Source of the DNA: Megascapheus bottae
Taxonomy: Eukaryota > Chordata > Mammalia > Rodentia > Geomyidae
DNA: 64,000 bases
Direction: 5' to 3'
Assembly: GCA_024803745.1 (NCBI GenBank)
Contig: JANJXV010000013.1
Span: forward strand, 310,001-374,000
How positions within the stretch are numbered: the stretch's first letter is position 1; the number at the start of each line of letters is the position of its first letter. Below are positions 50,856 to 61,849 of the stretch, one piece after another. Under the pieces are notes generated by a model. The model searched no databases. It was not told where the DNA came from and saw only the letters and a list, made by a program, of their open reading frames with translations. The translations under genes were made by a program, and so were the position numbers.

Positions 50856-51858
50856 GCTTAATATGATTTTTTAAGACTTTCCATTTCCTAACAAATGGGG
50901 AGATGTCATTTTTTTTGACAGCAACATAGAATTCCATTGTGTACAAATACCACAACTTGTTGATCCACTCATCAACTGAGGGACATCTAGGTTGGTTCCA
51001 TATTTTTGCTATGGTGAATAGTGCTGCAATGAACATTGTTGTGCTAGTGAATTTAGTATGCCCTAGTTTCTGGATGGTTGGGTAAATGCCAAGTAGTGAA
51101 ATTGCTGGGTCATAGGGGAGCTCTATGTTTAGCCTTTTGAGGCACTACCATACTGCTTTCCATAGTGGTTGAACAAGTTTGCACTCCCACCAACAGTGTA
51201 GCAGGCCACATCCCCTCCAGCATCAGTTGTTATTAGTTTCCTGATCCTGTCCATTCTAACTGGAGTGAGGTGAAATCTTAGTGTTGTTTTGATTTGCATT
51301 TCTTTTATGACCACTAAAATTAACCCTCAAAACTCAATTGCCTTCCTCTATCTATGCCAAAAGTGAGAGGAAGGAGGCAACAATCAGGAAAACAACTCCT
51401 TTTGCAATAGCCTCAAAGAAAATAAAGTACCTAGGAATTACCTTAACTAAGAATGTAAAGGACCTTTTTGATGAAAACTTTAAAACCCTGAAAAAGGAAA
51501 TTGAAGCAGAACTGAGGAAATGGAAAAACCTCCCATGCTCCTGGATTGCAAGAGTCAACATCGAGAAAATGACAATCTTGCCAAGGGCTATCTACAAATT
51601 CAACTCAATACCCATCAATACTCCCATGTCATTCTTTAAAGAAATAGAAGAGGCAATCCAAAATTTCATATGGAATAATAAAAGACCCTGTATAGCAAAA
51701 ACACTTCTTAGCAGAAAGAACAGAGCGGAGGAATTTCAATATCAAACTTTAGACTCTATTACAGAGCTATAATAAATCAAAACAGCTTGGTACTGGCACA
51801 AGAACAGGCCTGAAGACCAATGGAATAGAACTGAGAACCCAGATATTAAACTTCTGGG
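50856..51858 (-). mobile_element. L1 ORF2 fragment with inverted 5' part
   Basis: 50,856-51,313 reads as L1 on the minus strand (late ORF2, from '[17 protein letters not shown]' to 'MEFYVAVKKND'). 51,314-51,858 reads as L1 on the plus strand and comes from an earlier part of ORF2 ('[16 protein letters not shown]'-like and '[15 protein letters not shown]' blocks). Seen from the minus strand this is an inverted upstream piece followed by the sense downstream piece, the known result of twin priming during L1 insertion. However, the 3' UTR and poly-A are missing, so the 3' end was cut later. The plus-strand end runs into a retroviral LTR. Confidence 0.8.
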
Positions 51859-51869
51859 AACCAAGTAGC

Positions 51870-52305
51870 TGTTAGTATGATATCCAGAAATGATAAGTTT
51901 CTGTAAACTAAAAGAACTTAGTAACTGTAAGACTCTGTCTGTAACTTGAAAGAATTGCTTATTGTTTCTACTACCCCTTCCATGACGACCCAACTACAAT
52001 AATCTGTAAGCAAAAAGAACTTGATTTATGTATCCTGTTTGCCAAACAGTTTGATCACCTCCTGACCCCCTCCGCAGGTTTTTTTCAGGTACATGTTGTA
52101 TAGAGATGGTTGCTAAGCAATATCATTAGGCAACCTGCTTGCGTCAATCACCTTTCTGCTAAACGTATAGATTCTGCTGTGCAAAAATAAAGATTGAGAA
52201 CTTGATCAGAATACTGTCTTGGTCTCCTTTCTCGTGTCTGTTTGTCACTCTCATTCAGGTTTGCTCCTCCTGGAGCTCTACTTGACAACACTTCAGGCCC
52301 GGGCA
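51870..52305 (+). mobile_element. Class II ERV (ERVK-like) 5' LTR
   Basis: The likely borders are TG at 51,870 and CA at 52,304-52,305. The right border is fixed by the primer site starting two bases later; the left border is less certain. It contains a polyadenylation signal at 52,186-52,191 followed by a 'GTCTTGGTCTCC' R/U5-like region. No second LTR is seen downstream, so the provirus has lost its 3' end or was cut by the L1 at 53,671. Confidence 0.75.
52186..52191 (+). promoter_or_regulatory. AATAAA polyadenylation signal in the LTR
   Basis: AATAAA in 'GTGCAAAAATAAAGATTGAG', about 115 bases before the LTR end, as expected at the R region of a class II LTR. Confidence 0.65.
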
Positions 52306-52307
52306 AT

Positions 52308-52325
52308 TGGCGCCCAACATGGGGC
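52308..52325 (+). other. Retroviral primer-binding site, tRNA-Lys type
   Basis: TGGCGCCCAACATGGGGC lies two bases after the LTR end. It is complementary, with one mismatch, to the 3' end of tRNA-Lys(1,2), the primer used by ERVK and many betaretroviruses. This is the strongest single clue to the ERV class. Confidence 0.85.
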
Positions 52326-52469
52326 CCAAGGAATGGAAGCCAAACTGAACACGTCGCCCACCGGAGCAGTGCTTCCTCACCAGATTGCCACTGCCAAGCA
52401 GTTATTTATCACCCATCGCAGAGAACCCACCTTTGGTGTAAGTCCAGAAGGTAAGAGAATCGACGCGAT

Positions 52470-52559
52470 ATGGGACAAACATTTAGTAAACATGAGTTAT
52501 TTATTCAGGGGCTTAAAGCCTCACTGAAGGAGGAACACAAGTTAAGAAAAGGAAACTAG
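52470..52559 (+). pseudogene. gag: ERV gag start, disrupted
   Basis: An ATG about 145 bases after the primer site opens a frame beginning M-G-Q, the N-myristoylation start typical of retroviral Gag matrix proteins, with a lysine-rich stretch after it. The frame ends at a stop after 29 codons, and related-looking sequence continues in another frame to about 52,650, indicating a frameshift. No capsid or zinc-knuckle region is recognisable. Gag would form the viral core; this copy cannot. Confidence 0.6.
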
Positions 52560-53207
52560 TAGATCACATAGGGGACACTGCAGACAGCCCACCTGTGATA
52601 CAGGTCCACGAGGAAAAATATAAAGTAGTAAAGAAAAATGTAAAAATGTAACTTAGTAAAGAACAAATATAAAGATGTAAAGTTGTAAAAAAAATGTGAA
52701 AATGTAAACTAGTAAAGAAAAAATGTAAAAAAGGGGGTGTAAGGCTTCTCTTCAAAGAGATTCTCCTAAACCTTCCCATTCCCCCATCTTTTTTGTAAAA
52801 CAAATGTTTGAAACAATGCCTACCACCTTGAAAGACAATCTTTTAGGCAATTCTTTCTGGGAGAAAGTTTTTTACAGTGGAAAGCAGCCTATTATGATAA
52901 ATCTGAAGGCAGGGGCAACAACAATGCGTTTGACTGGAATTCAGATCTCCTCCCAGGCCTTAAGTCCAGCCTCCTAGCAGCAGGTCCCAGCTCCAGGCCT
53001 AGCAGCTTCTTAGCAAACAACAGGCCCATGAGAGCCTCTCACCATTCAGCCAATGTTCTTAAAGAGGACCTGCCCAATAATCTACAGGGCGAGACAAGAT
53101 ATGGATGTTGTGACATTCCATGATGACTGCATTATTTATGAGAAAATTGGTATAAAACTACCACTCAATTCTAGGGACCACAGTTAACTTGGAAATCACG
53201 TTACCTT
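52560..53207. other. Degenerate ERV interior or intervening DNA
   Basis: It begins with probable frameshifted gag remnant, then an A/G/T-rich stretch of repeated 'AATGTAAA'-like words (52,616-52,735) and unassigned sequence. No open frame or motif is convincing. The remaining gag, protease and early pol of a provirus are missing or unrecognisable. Confidence 0.5.
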
Positions 53208-53464
53208 GTATGGATGGAGCAGTGGCCTATTGGGAGAAAAAACAATTGGACCTATTAAAATTAGTATAGAAACAGCTTCAAAATTCCCTATTTTTGTTAT
53301 CAAAAGGGTCAAAAATACAGGTTTATGCAGCCCAACTAGGTCTCCCAAGTCTTTCATCAATTCCTAATAATTTGTATGCTATTGAGATAAAGGATTGTTT
53401 TTATTCCTTTTATCCTATTCCCCTTAACTTATTGGATAAGCAGTAGTTTGTCTTTACCACCCCA
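53208..53464 (+). pseudogene. pol: ERV pol reverse transcriptase remnant
   Basis: Three short blocks fall in the order expected at the start of a class II retroviral reverse transcriptase: W-x-E-Q-W-P at 53,211-53,228; P-I-F-V-I-K at 53,287-53,304; and a G-L-P-S..I-P...I-K-D-C-F stretch at 53,339-53,401 followed by P-L and F-x-F-T-x-P. The last block surrounds the first catalytic aspartate (the D of K-D-C-F). Stops, a frame change between blocks two and three and missing sequence show it is dead. The Y-x-D-D motif is not present. Confidence 0.65.
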
Positions 53465-53971
53465 CTCTTAACAACCTTTTTTGGGAAGGATGCCCAGGTG
53501 AAAAGCAAAGGCCTCTGGAAGTAAGTAGAAATCAGCCGACCCCCTGTATGTCTGTGTTTTGTTCTTTTTTTTTAGTGCTGAGCCTAAAACAGAGAGGAAA
53601 AAACTGGACACAACAAGCTCTCTAAGGCTTGGGTGGTGAAGGGACGCCTTCACCCCCCCTCCTGGGATTCTTTTTTTTTTAAAGATTTTATTAACATGGA
53701 TTTTTACATCATATTTTAAATGACAAGATTAATATACAAGTGTTCAAGGAGGGAATCTCTATTTACAATCACTGGGACTTAGTATTTAGAACTTAACCAC
53801 AATTAGGCTAAGGGTTTGTATGTCATAGAAACATATTAATTTATGAAATAAAACATTATGTCTATAGAGTCATAGGTTTTTATGTCTATATAGTTATGTT
53901 TATATTTCCATTACCATGTCTATAGCTTTGGGTATGCAGTTTTTGAGTCCTCACTCTTGTACTCTTTGGAT

Positions 53972-56900
53972 TTAATAGCCACATATTAAGGATAACATGC
54001 ACATTTTGATCCTTAGGTCTTGACTTGTCTCACTTAACATGATTTGCTCTAGATTCATCCATTTCCCTGCAAATGCCATTATTTTATCTTGTCTGTTAGC
54101 TATGTAGAATTCCATTGTGTATATATACCACATTTTCTGTATCCATTGATCTACAGTAGGGCATCTGGATTGTTTCCATCGCATGGCTATTGTGAATGGT
54201 TCAGAGATGAACATAGCTGAGCAGGTGTCCTTATAATATCTTGGGTCATGATGTTCAGGATATATGCCCAGAAGTGGTATGGCAGGATCGTAGGGAATGT
54301 CTATTTTCAGTTCTTTAAGGAACCTCCACACTGCTTTCCAAAGTGGCTGAACTAGTCTTCATTCCCACCAGCAGTGTAGTAGGGTTCCTTTTTCTCCACA
54401 AACCCACCAGCACCTGTCATTGTCTGAGTTAAAAATCTTGGCCATTCTTGTTGAGGTAAGGTGGTATCTTAGAGTTGTTTTTATTTGCATTTCCTTTATG
54501 ACCATAGATGATGAACATTTTCTCATATGCTTTTCTGCCATTTTAATCTCTTCTTCTGATAAATCTCTCTTTAGTTCCCTTGTCCATTTAGTGAATGGTT
54601 TATTGGGTTTGGGGGGGATTAGTTTCATGAGTTCCCTGTAGATACTGGATTTTAAGCATTTGTCAGATGTATTGTTGGTGAATATCTTTTCCCAGTTACT
54701 TGGCTGTCTCTCTATTTTTGCGACTATGTTTTTATCTGTACAGAAACTTTTTATTTTTAGGTAGTCCCATTTATCGAGTCTCTCTCCACTCTGTTGTAAC
54801 CCTGGGATTCTGTTCAGGAATCTTTTGCCTGTGCCTATGAGTTCCAATGTCTCTCCTACTTTATCATGTAGCCGTTTCAAGGTTTCCGGTCTGACGTTGA
54901 GGTCTTTGATCCACTTTGAGTAAATGCTTGTGCATGGCGAAAGGCTGGGGTCAATTTTTAGTTTTCTGCATGTGGCTGCCCAATTTTTCCAGCACCAATA
55001 ATTGACTAGGCTGTATTTGTTCCACTGTGTATCTTCGGCTCCTTTGCCAAATACAAGTTGACTATAGGTGGTTCTATTTCTGGGTCTTCTATTCTGTTCC
55101 ACTGATCTTCTGGTCTGTTTTGTGCCAATAACAAGCAGTTTTTGGTATTATGGCTCTATAGTAGAGTTTGAAGTCTGGTATTGTAATACCACCAGCATTG
55201 CTCTTTTTGCCTAGAATTGTTTTGGCTATTCTAGGTCTTTTCTTGTTCCATATGAATCTTTGGATTATACCTTCTATTTCTGTAAAGAATGTCCTTGGGA
55301 TTCTGATGGGGATTGCACTGAATTTGTATACAAATTTTGACAATATAGCCATTTTCACTAGGTTGGTTCTCCCTAGCCATGAGCATGGTATGTCTTTCCA
55401 TTTCCTAGTGTCCTCTTTAATTTCTTTCAGTAGGCTTTTTTAGTTTTCATTGAATAAACCCTTTAGTTCTTTGGTTAAGTATATTCCTAAGTATTTTATT
55501 CTTTTGGGGCTATTGCGAATGGGATCATTTTCCTGATTTGGCCTTCTGTTTGTGTATTGTTGGTGTACAAGAAGGCTACTGACTTCTGGAGGTTAACTGC
55601 CACTTTGCTAAAGTAATTTATTATTTCTAGAAGTTTGGGAGTGGAGTTTGTTGGGTCACTCAAGTAGAGGATCATGTCATCTTCAACTAGGGATAGTTTA
55701 ATTACTTATTTCCCTATGTGGATCCCTTTGTTGTCCTTTTCTTGCCTTATTGTTTTGGCTAAGGGTTCCAGCACTATATTGAAGAGAAGTGGAGAGAGTG
55801 GGCATCCCTGTCTAGTTCCTGATTTTAAGGTGAATGATTCCAGTTTTTCATCATTTAGTATAACACTGGCTGTAGGTTTTTCATATATGGCTTTAACTAT
55901 TTTGAGGAATGTATGTCTTATTCCTGTTTTTTCTAGTGCTTTCAACATGAATTGATGTTGTATTTTGTCAAATGTCTTCTCCACATCCAGAGAAATTATC
56001 ATATGATTCTTATCCTTAGCTCTATTGATGTGATGTATTTCATTGATTGATTTACAAATGTTAAACCAGCCTTGCATCTATGGGATGAAGCCTACTTGAT
56101 CGTAGTGTATGATTTTTTAAATTTGTTTCTGGATTCTATTAACAAATATTTTACTGAGTTTTGTGCCTGTGTTCATTAGAGATAGGTCTGTAGTTTTCTT
56201 TTTTGTTGGGTCTTTCCCTGGTTTGGACATGAGAGTAATATTAGCTTCATAAAGTGAGTTTGGTATTGCTCCTTCTGTTTCTATTTCTTGGAAGAGTTTC
56301 AAGAGTATAGGTGTTATTTCATCTTTAAAAGTCTTGTAGATTTCTGCAGTGAATCCATCTGGACCCGGGCTCTTTTTGGTTGGCATTTCCCTGATTGCTT
56401 CCCCAATTTCATTGTAAGAGTTTGGTTTGTTCAATTTGTTTCCCTCTTCTTTGTTCAGTGTGGGTAGCCTATATTTATTTAAGAAATCTTCCATTTCTAC
56501 TAGATTTTCTTGTTTCTTTGAATATGGGCCCTGGTAGTACTTATTCCTTATGGAATGAATATCTTGGCTATCAGTTGTGATTGTTCCCATGGGGTCTCTA
56601 ATCTTGTTTATTTGAGTCTCCCCTCTCTGTTTTTTTAATTAATCTTGCTAAGGATCTGTCTATTTTGTTGACTCTTTCAAAGAACCAACTTTTTCATTGA
56701 TCAGTTTTGATCTGATATTTCTGATTTTATTTTTGTTATTTCTGTCCTTCTAGTTGTTTTAGAATTAACTTTTTCTTGCTCCTTTAGGTGTTTCAGGGTT
56801 TTTTTAGGTTATTTACATGATCTTCTTCTGTCTTTTTAATATGTGCTCCTAGTGTGATAAATTTGCCTCTTAGAACTGCCTTTGCTGTGGCCCATAACTT

Positions 56901-57732
56901 CCTTTGTGATATCTCTTGATTGTCATTACATCCAAGGTAGTTTTTAATTTCTTTTCTGATCTGACCTGTAACCTAGGAGTTATTCAGAAGTGTGTTGTTC
57001 AGCTTCAAGTGATTGAATGTTTTTTGACTTTGACTGCATTGTTCAGAATTAGTCTGACTCCACTGTGGTCTGATAGAATGCATGAGATTATATCAGTCCT
57101 CTTTTATCTGCTTAAGTTTTCTGTATGAACTATTATATGATCTATTTTGGAGTGTGTTCCATGTGCTGCTGAGAAAAATGTAAAAGTTTCGCCATTGGGT
57201 GGAAGACTCTGTGTATATCTGTTAAGGCCAGCTGGGCTATGGTGACTTTTAAGTTGATGGTGTCTTTGCTTAACTTTTGTTGAGTTGACCTGTCACTTGT
57301 TGAGAGTGCTTTACTGAGATCTCCCACTATGATTGTGTTTGAATCTATCTTGTTCTGTAATTCTAAGAGAGTTTGTTTGACGAATTTGGGTGCTCCCGTG
57401 TTGGGGGAGTCAATGTTTATAACTGTAATATTGGACCCTTTACTAATATGTAATGGCCATCTCTATCAATTTGAACTGATTTTACTGAGAAGTTAATTTT
57501 GTTGGAGTTTAAGATTGTTACTCCTGCTTTTTTGCATGGTGCATTGGAGTGGAAAGTTCGTTTCCATCCTTTCACTTGGAATTTGTTTGGCAGTGAGTTG
57601 GGTCTCTTGGAGGCAACATATATATGGGTGGTGTTTCTTAATCCAATCTGCTGCTCTGTGTCTTTTGATTGGATTGTTTAGCCCATTCACATTTAGGGAA
57701 ATTATGGAGAAGTTGTCAGTGTCCATTGTCAT
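53972..57732 (-). pseudogene. L1 ORF2 (endonuclease-reverse transcriptase), inactivated
   Basis: L1 ORF2p nicks target DNA and reverse-transcribes L1 RNA. The N-terminal endonuclease is visible as 'IISLNVNGLNNPIKRHR' (57,710 side), then 'ICCLQETQL', then further fragments at 57,142-57,327. The reverse transcriptase has 'KSPGPDGFTAEIYK', '[16 protein letters not shown]' and '[14 protein letters not shown]'. The catalytic box at 55,676-55,687 reads V-E-D-D rather than the usual F/Y-A-D-D; both aspartates remain. The C terminus has 'LLHCWWE' and the final 'MEFYIANRQDKIMAF' block, ending at a stop at 53,972. At least six frame breaks separate these parts. Confidence 0.9.
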
Positions 57733-57836
57733 TATTTATTTTTACTTCTAAGTTTCTCTCTTTTTTTCCCTTTTGTGTTTAGTGAATTATAGATATTTGC
57801 TTCTTGATGGGGGTTCCTGATTTCTTCGATTTGTTC

Positions 57837-58616
57837 TCAATTAATTAATATTTTTAATGCTGGTTTAATGTGCACATATTCATAAATCTTCTCTTTGGAG
57901 TGAAATATTGTTTCACCCTCAAATGTAAATGCTAGTCCTGCTGGATGTATCAGTCTGGGTTTGCAGTTGTTGGTCTTCAAGACAGGAATGATGTTTTTCC
58001 AAGCTTTTCTTGCATTTAGGGTTTGTGTGGGGAGATCTGAGGTAATTCTAATTTTTTTCTCCAATGTAGTATAGCTCTTTCTTTTTTGCAGCATTCAAGA
58101 TCAATTCCTTGTTATTCGGGTCTAGTGTCTTTACTATGATATGTCTAGATGAGTTCCTTCTAGGAGCTTGCCTGTTTGGAGTCCTGAAACCTTCAATAAT
58201 GTGAGTATTTTCACTTTTGAGGTTGGGGAAGTTCTCTGCTATGATTTTGAAGAATAAGGGTTGCATTCCTTTGTCCTGGAATTTGGCGCCCTCGTCAATC
58301 CCTATTATACAAATATTTAATTTCTTGGCTGCATCTGCCAAATCCTGGAATTCTCTCTGGTGGATTCTGACTAATCTTTCCAGGGTGGTGATTCTCTGTT
58401 GCATCTCTTGTGTTTTATCTTCCATTGCTGATGTTCTATTCTCGGTCTCAGTCAATCTACTGCTTAATGCCTGCATTTTTGCTTGAATTGTGGCCACTGA
58501 GCTGATCATGTCTGCTGAGAGGGTACTGAACTTTTCTTCCATTTCTCTTTTGAATTCAAAGAGTTCCTTGGAAATTTCTTTTGTTTTTGGAATTCTGCCT
58601 TACTTGCATTAGTCAT
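57837..58616 (-). pseudogene. L1 ORF1 (RNA-binding chaperone), inactivated
   Basis: ORF1p is the trimeric RNA-binding protein of the L1 particle. The likely start ATG is at 58,616-58,614 ('MTNASKAEFQ'). A frameshift leads into a coiled-coil-like part ('LSSRLTETENRTSAMEDK', 'QRITTLERL'), then the RNA-recognition domain ('LNICIIGIDEGAKFQDKG'), and after another frameshift near 58,070 the C-terminal domain ('IRITSDLPTQTLNARKAW', 'NCKPRLIHPAGLAFTFEG'). Order and content match mammalian ORF1. The breaks make it non-functional. Confidence 0.88.
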
Positions 58617-59518
58617 GTCCAAAATCATCTCCTTGATTAGAGTCATATTTCGTGTCTCTTTAGGTGTTATTACCTGGGATGGTGAATCTCTCTTGTCCCT
58701 TCGCTCGTGTTTCCTTTTGGGCTTTGTGTGGGATTTTGATTATTTATGAATGTCGTAATTTTTCTTTGCCCTCTCCTAGGCCTCGGAGCTGTTGTTGTAG
58801 GTTCGCTTTGTGGTTGGTAGTTGGTGATTTTTACTTGCATTGGGACCGGTGGTTCTGGGAATCTCTGTATACCTGTGATTCTCAGCCAAATTGATTCCGC
58901 TACTGACTAGGTCAGAGTTTGCATTTTTTGCATGTGTTCGGCCTGTTCCCAGAGGCTGTGTGCCACTGCACAACTAGCTCTCAGCCCAACCAGTGGCCTC
59001 ACAGTGGACCATGGGATGGATCGGTGTGCTTCAGTCTCAGTGCACTGGGCAGATGGTTGATTTTCCTACCCTGCTTCCAGGAATATGCCCTGGGCCTCCA
59101 CGGTGTTAGAGAATCATTCACTCCCCTCTGATCTCAGCCGCCGCCTGTGCTCCGCATCTGGGTTTCACTGTTTGCTGGCCTGGTCTGTGTTGTTTCCTGC
59201 GTCTGGATTCTACCACTCCCTAGCCCTGTTATGCTGGTTTTTGTGGGGCTTGAGGCTTCCCAGCCTGGCGCCCTCTGCTGCAGCTTACATGGTTTGGAGC
59301 CAGCGGTGAGGGATGGGGTGTGTTCTTGCGCTTGGAATTCTATGAGATACTTGGATGTAAGCTTTATCTGGATATATTTTCCAGTTTGAGTCCTTCTCCA
59401 TTGCTTCTTGAATTTGTTTTGTAGATTTCTTTAGGTAGTTGGCTCCTGGGATTCCATGGTTCTCTCTTTTTATGGGAGAGAGCTAGGCTGGGTCCCTATT
59501 GTTTCAGTGCCATTTTGG
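58617..59518 (-). promoter_or_regulatory. L1 5' UTR (promoter region)
   Basis: About 0.9 kb upstream of ORF1, more GC-rich than the rest. It starts with 'AAAATGGCACTGAAACAATAGGG' type sequence (a YY1-like AAAATGGC at the 5' tip). Parts match the 5' UTR pieces at 2,078-2,800 and 47,257-47,786. It would drive L1 transcription if intact; activity cannot be judged. Confidence 0.75.
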
Positions 59519-59973
59519 AACCTCTCGATATTTTAAATACTTAGAAGTAATTCATATTAGACCACTCTTGTGGTCTTTTCCTTGAAATAGTATCAATGTC
59601 TTTCTTAAGCTCTGATCCAAGAATTCTGTGAGAAGTCTGTCTTTATGGCATTAAAATGATCAATTACTTCTGTTTATGACTGAGTTAATAAAAACCAAAT
59701 ACCAATTTAATGAGATCAGTTATTTTTTGTTACTAAGGATTAGGTCTCAAACTAGTACAAATTAGCTTTTGATGTAAAATGGCTTCTTTGGCATGTATTG
59801 TGTTCTTTTCCATTGTGAGAGAAACAGCTCTATAGCTGCTACTTTATAATTATGCTATAGTCTACCTCAATATTTTGAGATAGGATCTTGCAACTAAATA
59901 ACCGATACTGGACTAAACTCTGCAAAAGATATCATTGGGGAAAAGGGGATGATTGGGAGGGGGAAAGAGAGAG
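59519..59973. repeat. Tail of split duplicated segment, copy 2
   Basis: Starting at 'CGATATTTTAAATACTTAG' the sequence follows 49,222-49,683 and 61,388-61,800 closely, up to a GA-rich end. The corresponding central part (equivalent of 48,049-49,200) is missing from this copy; its place is taken by the mobile elements at 49.9-59.5 kb. Confidence 0.85.
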
Positions 59974-59974
59974 A

Positions 59975-60175
59975 GGGCCAAGAGTTTGGCCTAATGGTAG
60001 AGTGCTTGCCTAGGATGCACAAAGACCCAGGTTCGATTCCTCTGTACCACATGCATAGAAAAAAGAAAAAGCCAAAAGTTCTGCTGAGGCTCAAGTGGTG
60101 GAGTTCTAGTCTTGAGAAAAAAACCCAAGGACAGTGCTCAGGCCCTGACATCAAGACCAGGACTGGCAAAAAATT
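59975..60175 (+). mobile_element. IDL-Geo SINE, complete
   Basis: 'GGGCCAAGAGTTTGGCCTAA', 'GGTAGAGTGCTTGCC', B box 'GGTTCGATTCC', 'GTACCACATGCATAG', right half 'GAGGCTCAAGTGGTGGAG' to 'CCAGGACTGGC' and an A-rich tail. It is the best-preserved IDL-Geo in the window. Confidence 0.9.
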
Positions 60176-60222
60176 AAATATATATATACACATATATATA
60201 TATACATACATATGTAGATATC
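60176..60222. repeat. TA/CA-type microsatellite
   Basis: ATATATACACATATATAT-type repeat after the SINE tail, in the place occupied by a TG repeat in copy 1. Confidence 0.9.
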
Positions 60223-60891
60223 ATAAAGTTCAATAGGCCCTGCATATACCAAGCAGTAGTATGGAAAACTGATTTCATACAGTTGCATTAAATCCTTAAT
60301 ATTTATTAACTAATGACAGTTTAAAAAGTCATCAAACTCTGAATTGAAAACAAATTACCTTAATTTAGACTATTTCTCAGAGACTTTTTTTAAGTCAATT
60401 CAACCTTGCTAAAAAAGAGCTGTACACACTACAGTTCTCTGCACAGAAATATGAAAAAGAAATATACATCTTAAGCAGCACTAAGACAGAGTCAGAGGAG
60501 CAATCTGGTAAACTGATGAATTTTTTGTTTGTAGTCAGGAATTTTCAGATATTAAATTAAAATTTTCCCCCCGGAAGTAACCCAATTAAAAAATCTATAT
60601 AAATATTACCAATGGCTTAAAGAATTTGATTCAAAATCACTAATTTCTCACCCTTATTAATGTTTCTTCCAGATTTACCACTCTCCAGACAAAATTTTAG
60701 AAACGATTGTAAAGAATAATTTTAGTAAAATTTTCACTGCCTAATGATTTTGATAAGACTTGTCTTTCCTCTTAGTGATACAACTATAGAATACTCACTT
60801 TGAAAAATACTAATGTTACAATGAACTCTAACCCCCCTTTACATCATCCTAAGAACAAAATACAATCTAAAAAACGCTAATACTGCAACTT

Positions 60892-61082
60892 GAGCTCAGG
60901 GTCTGGCACTCTCCTTTCGCATTTCTCTCAAGGCAGGCACTGTACCACTAAGTCAGCTCTACTTCCAGATATTTGCTAGTGAATGGACATAAGAATCACA
61001 CAGGCTGTATTTGAAGCTCAAGCCTCCAATTTTACACCCCAGAGTAGCCAGGACTATAAGCATTAGCTATTGCATCTGGCTT
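60892..61082 (-). mobile_element. Dimeric SINE: 7SL/B1-like plus Geo-like (antisense), paralogue
   Basis: Aligns throughout with the element at 48,710-48,912, with scattered substitutions. Present in both complete copies of the duplicated segment. Confidence 0.75.
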
Positions 61083-61849
61083 TAATTTATATTTTCAGGA
61101 TAACTTGGCAGAATAGAAGACGCCTATAGAACTGGAATCTTTTTCTAGATTTGTCATTATGTAAAAATATCATTTTCTAAGCTTCCTCATCTATCACAGA
61201 ATTCTTGGTTGTTACTGTCATTAGCATAAAATTAAGTACAATGAATTTAGAAAGTGAAGAATTATAAAGTACAAGTTAAGGGTAAAAATCTTGAAAATTT
61301 GCACAATTTGTTTATGGTTTTCTCTAAATCACATAAAATTTATGATATGGAAGAGGAAAAACTTAGGTCCAAGCTCTCAATATAAAGTTTTATATTTTAA
61401 ATACTTAGAACTAGTTCATATCAGACCACTCTTTCTGATCTTTTCCCTCAAATAGTATCAATGTATTTCTTAAACTCTGATCCAAGAATTCTGTGAGAAT
61501 TCTGTCTTTAAAATGATCAATTACTTCTGTTTATTATTGAGTTAATTGAAAACCCAATTTAATAAGATGAGTTATTTTTTGTTACAAATGATTAGGTCTC
61601 AAATTAGTGCAAATTAGCTGTTGATGTAAAATGGCTTCTTTGGCCTGTATTGTTTTCTTTTCCATTGTGAGGAAAACAGTTCTGTAGCTACCACTTTATA
61701 TTTATGATTTATTCTACCTCAATAATTTGAGTTAGGGTCTTGCAACTAAATAACCCATACTGGTCTAAAAACTGGAAAAGGTATCTGTGGGGAAAATGAG
61801 ATATTGTGTGGGAGCTATAGAGAGGGAGTAAGAGGGAGAGAGAGGTTCA

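Larger units (their letters stand above)
53671..59518 (-). mobile_element. Near full-length L1 (antisense), broken
   Basis: Read on the minus strand: 5' UTR (59,518-58,617), ORF1 (58,616 to about 57,837), a ~100-base spacer, ORF2 (57,732-53,972), 3' UTR (53,971-53,681) with AATAAA (53,687-53,692), and a short poly-A (53,671-53,680). The total of ~5.85 kb is close to a full L1. The 3' UTR and ORF2 C terminus differ clearly from the L1 copies at 5-13 kb ('RWKQSRCPTVDQWIQKMWY' against 'KIWNQSRCPSVYEWINK'), so it belongs to another subfamily. Many frameshifts and stops inactivate it. Its 5' end lies directly against the tail of the split duplicated segment. Confidence 0.9.
59975..61846. repeat. 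Segmental duplication, complete copy 3
   Basis: Same order as 47,788-49,730: IDL-Geo SINE, microsatellite, low-copy DNA, antisense SINE, low-copy DNA, GA-rich tail. Because copy 2's tail runs directly into copy 3's SINE, the units are in tandem, with a repeat length of about 1.86 kb (59,530 to 61,390). The antisense SINE inside is shared, so it predates the duplication. No gene is seen in the low-copy parts (60,223-60,890 and 61,083-61,800). Confidence 0.9.
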
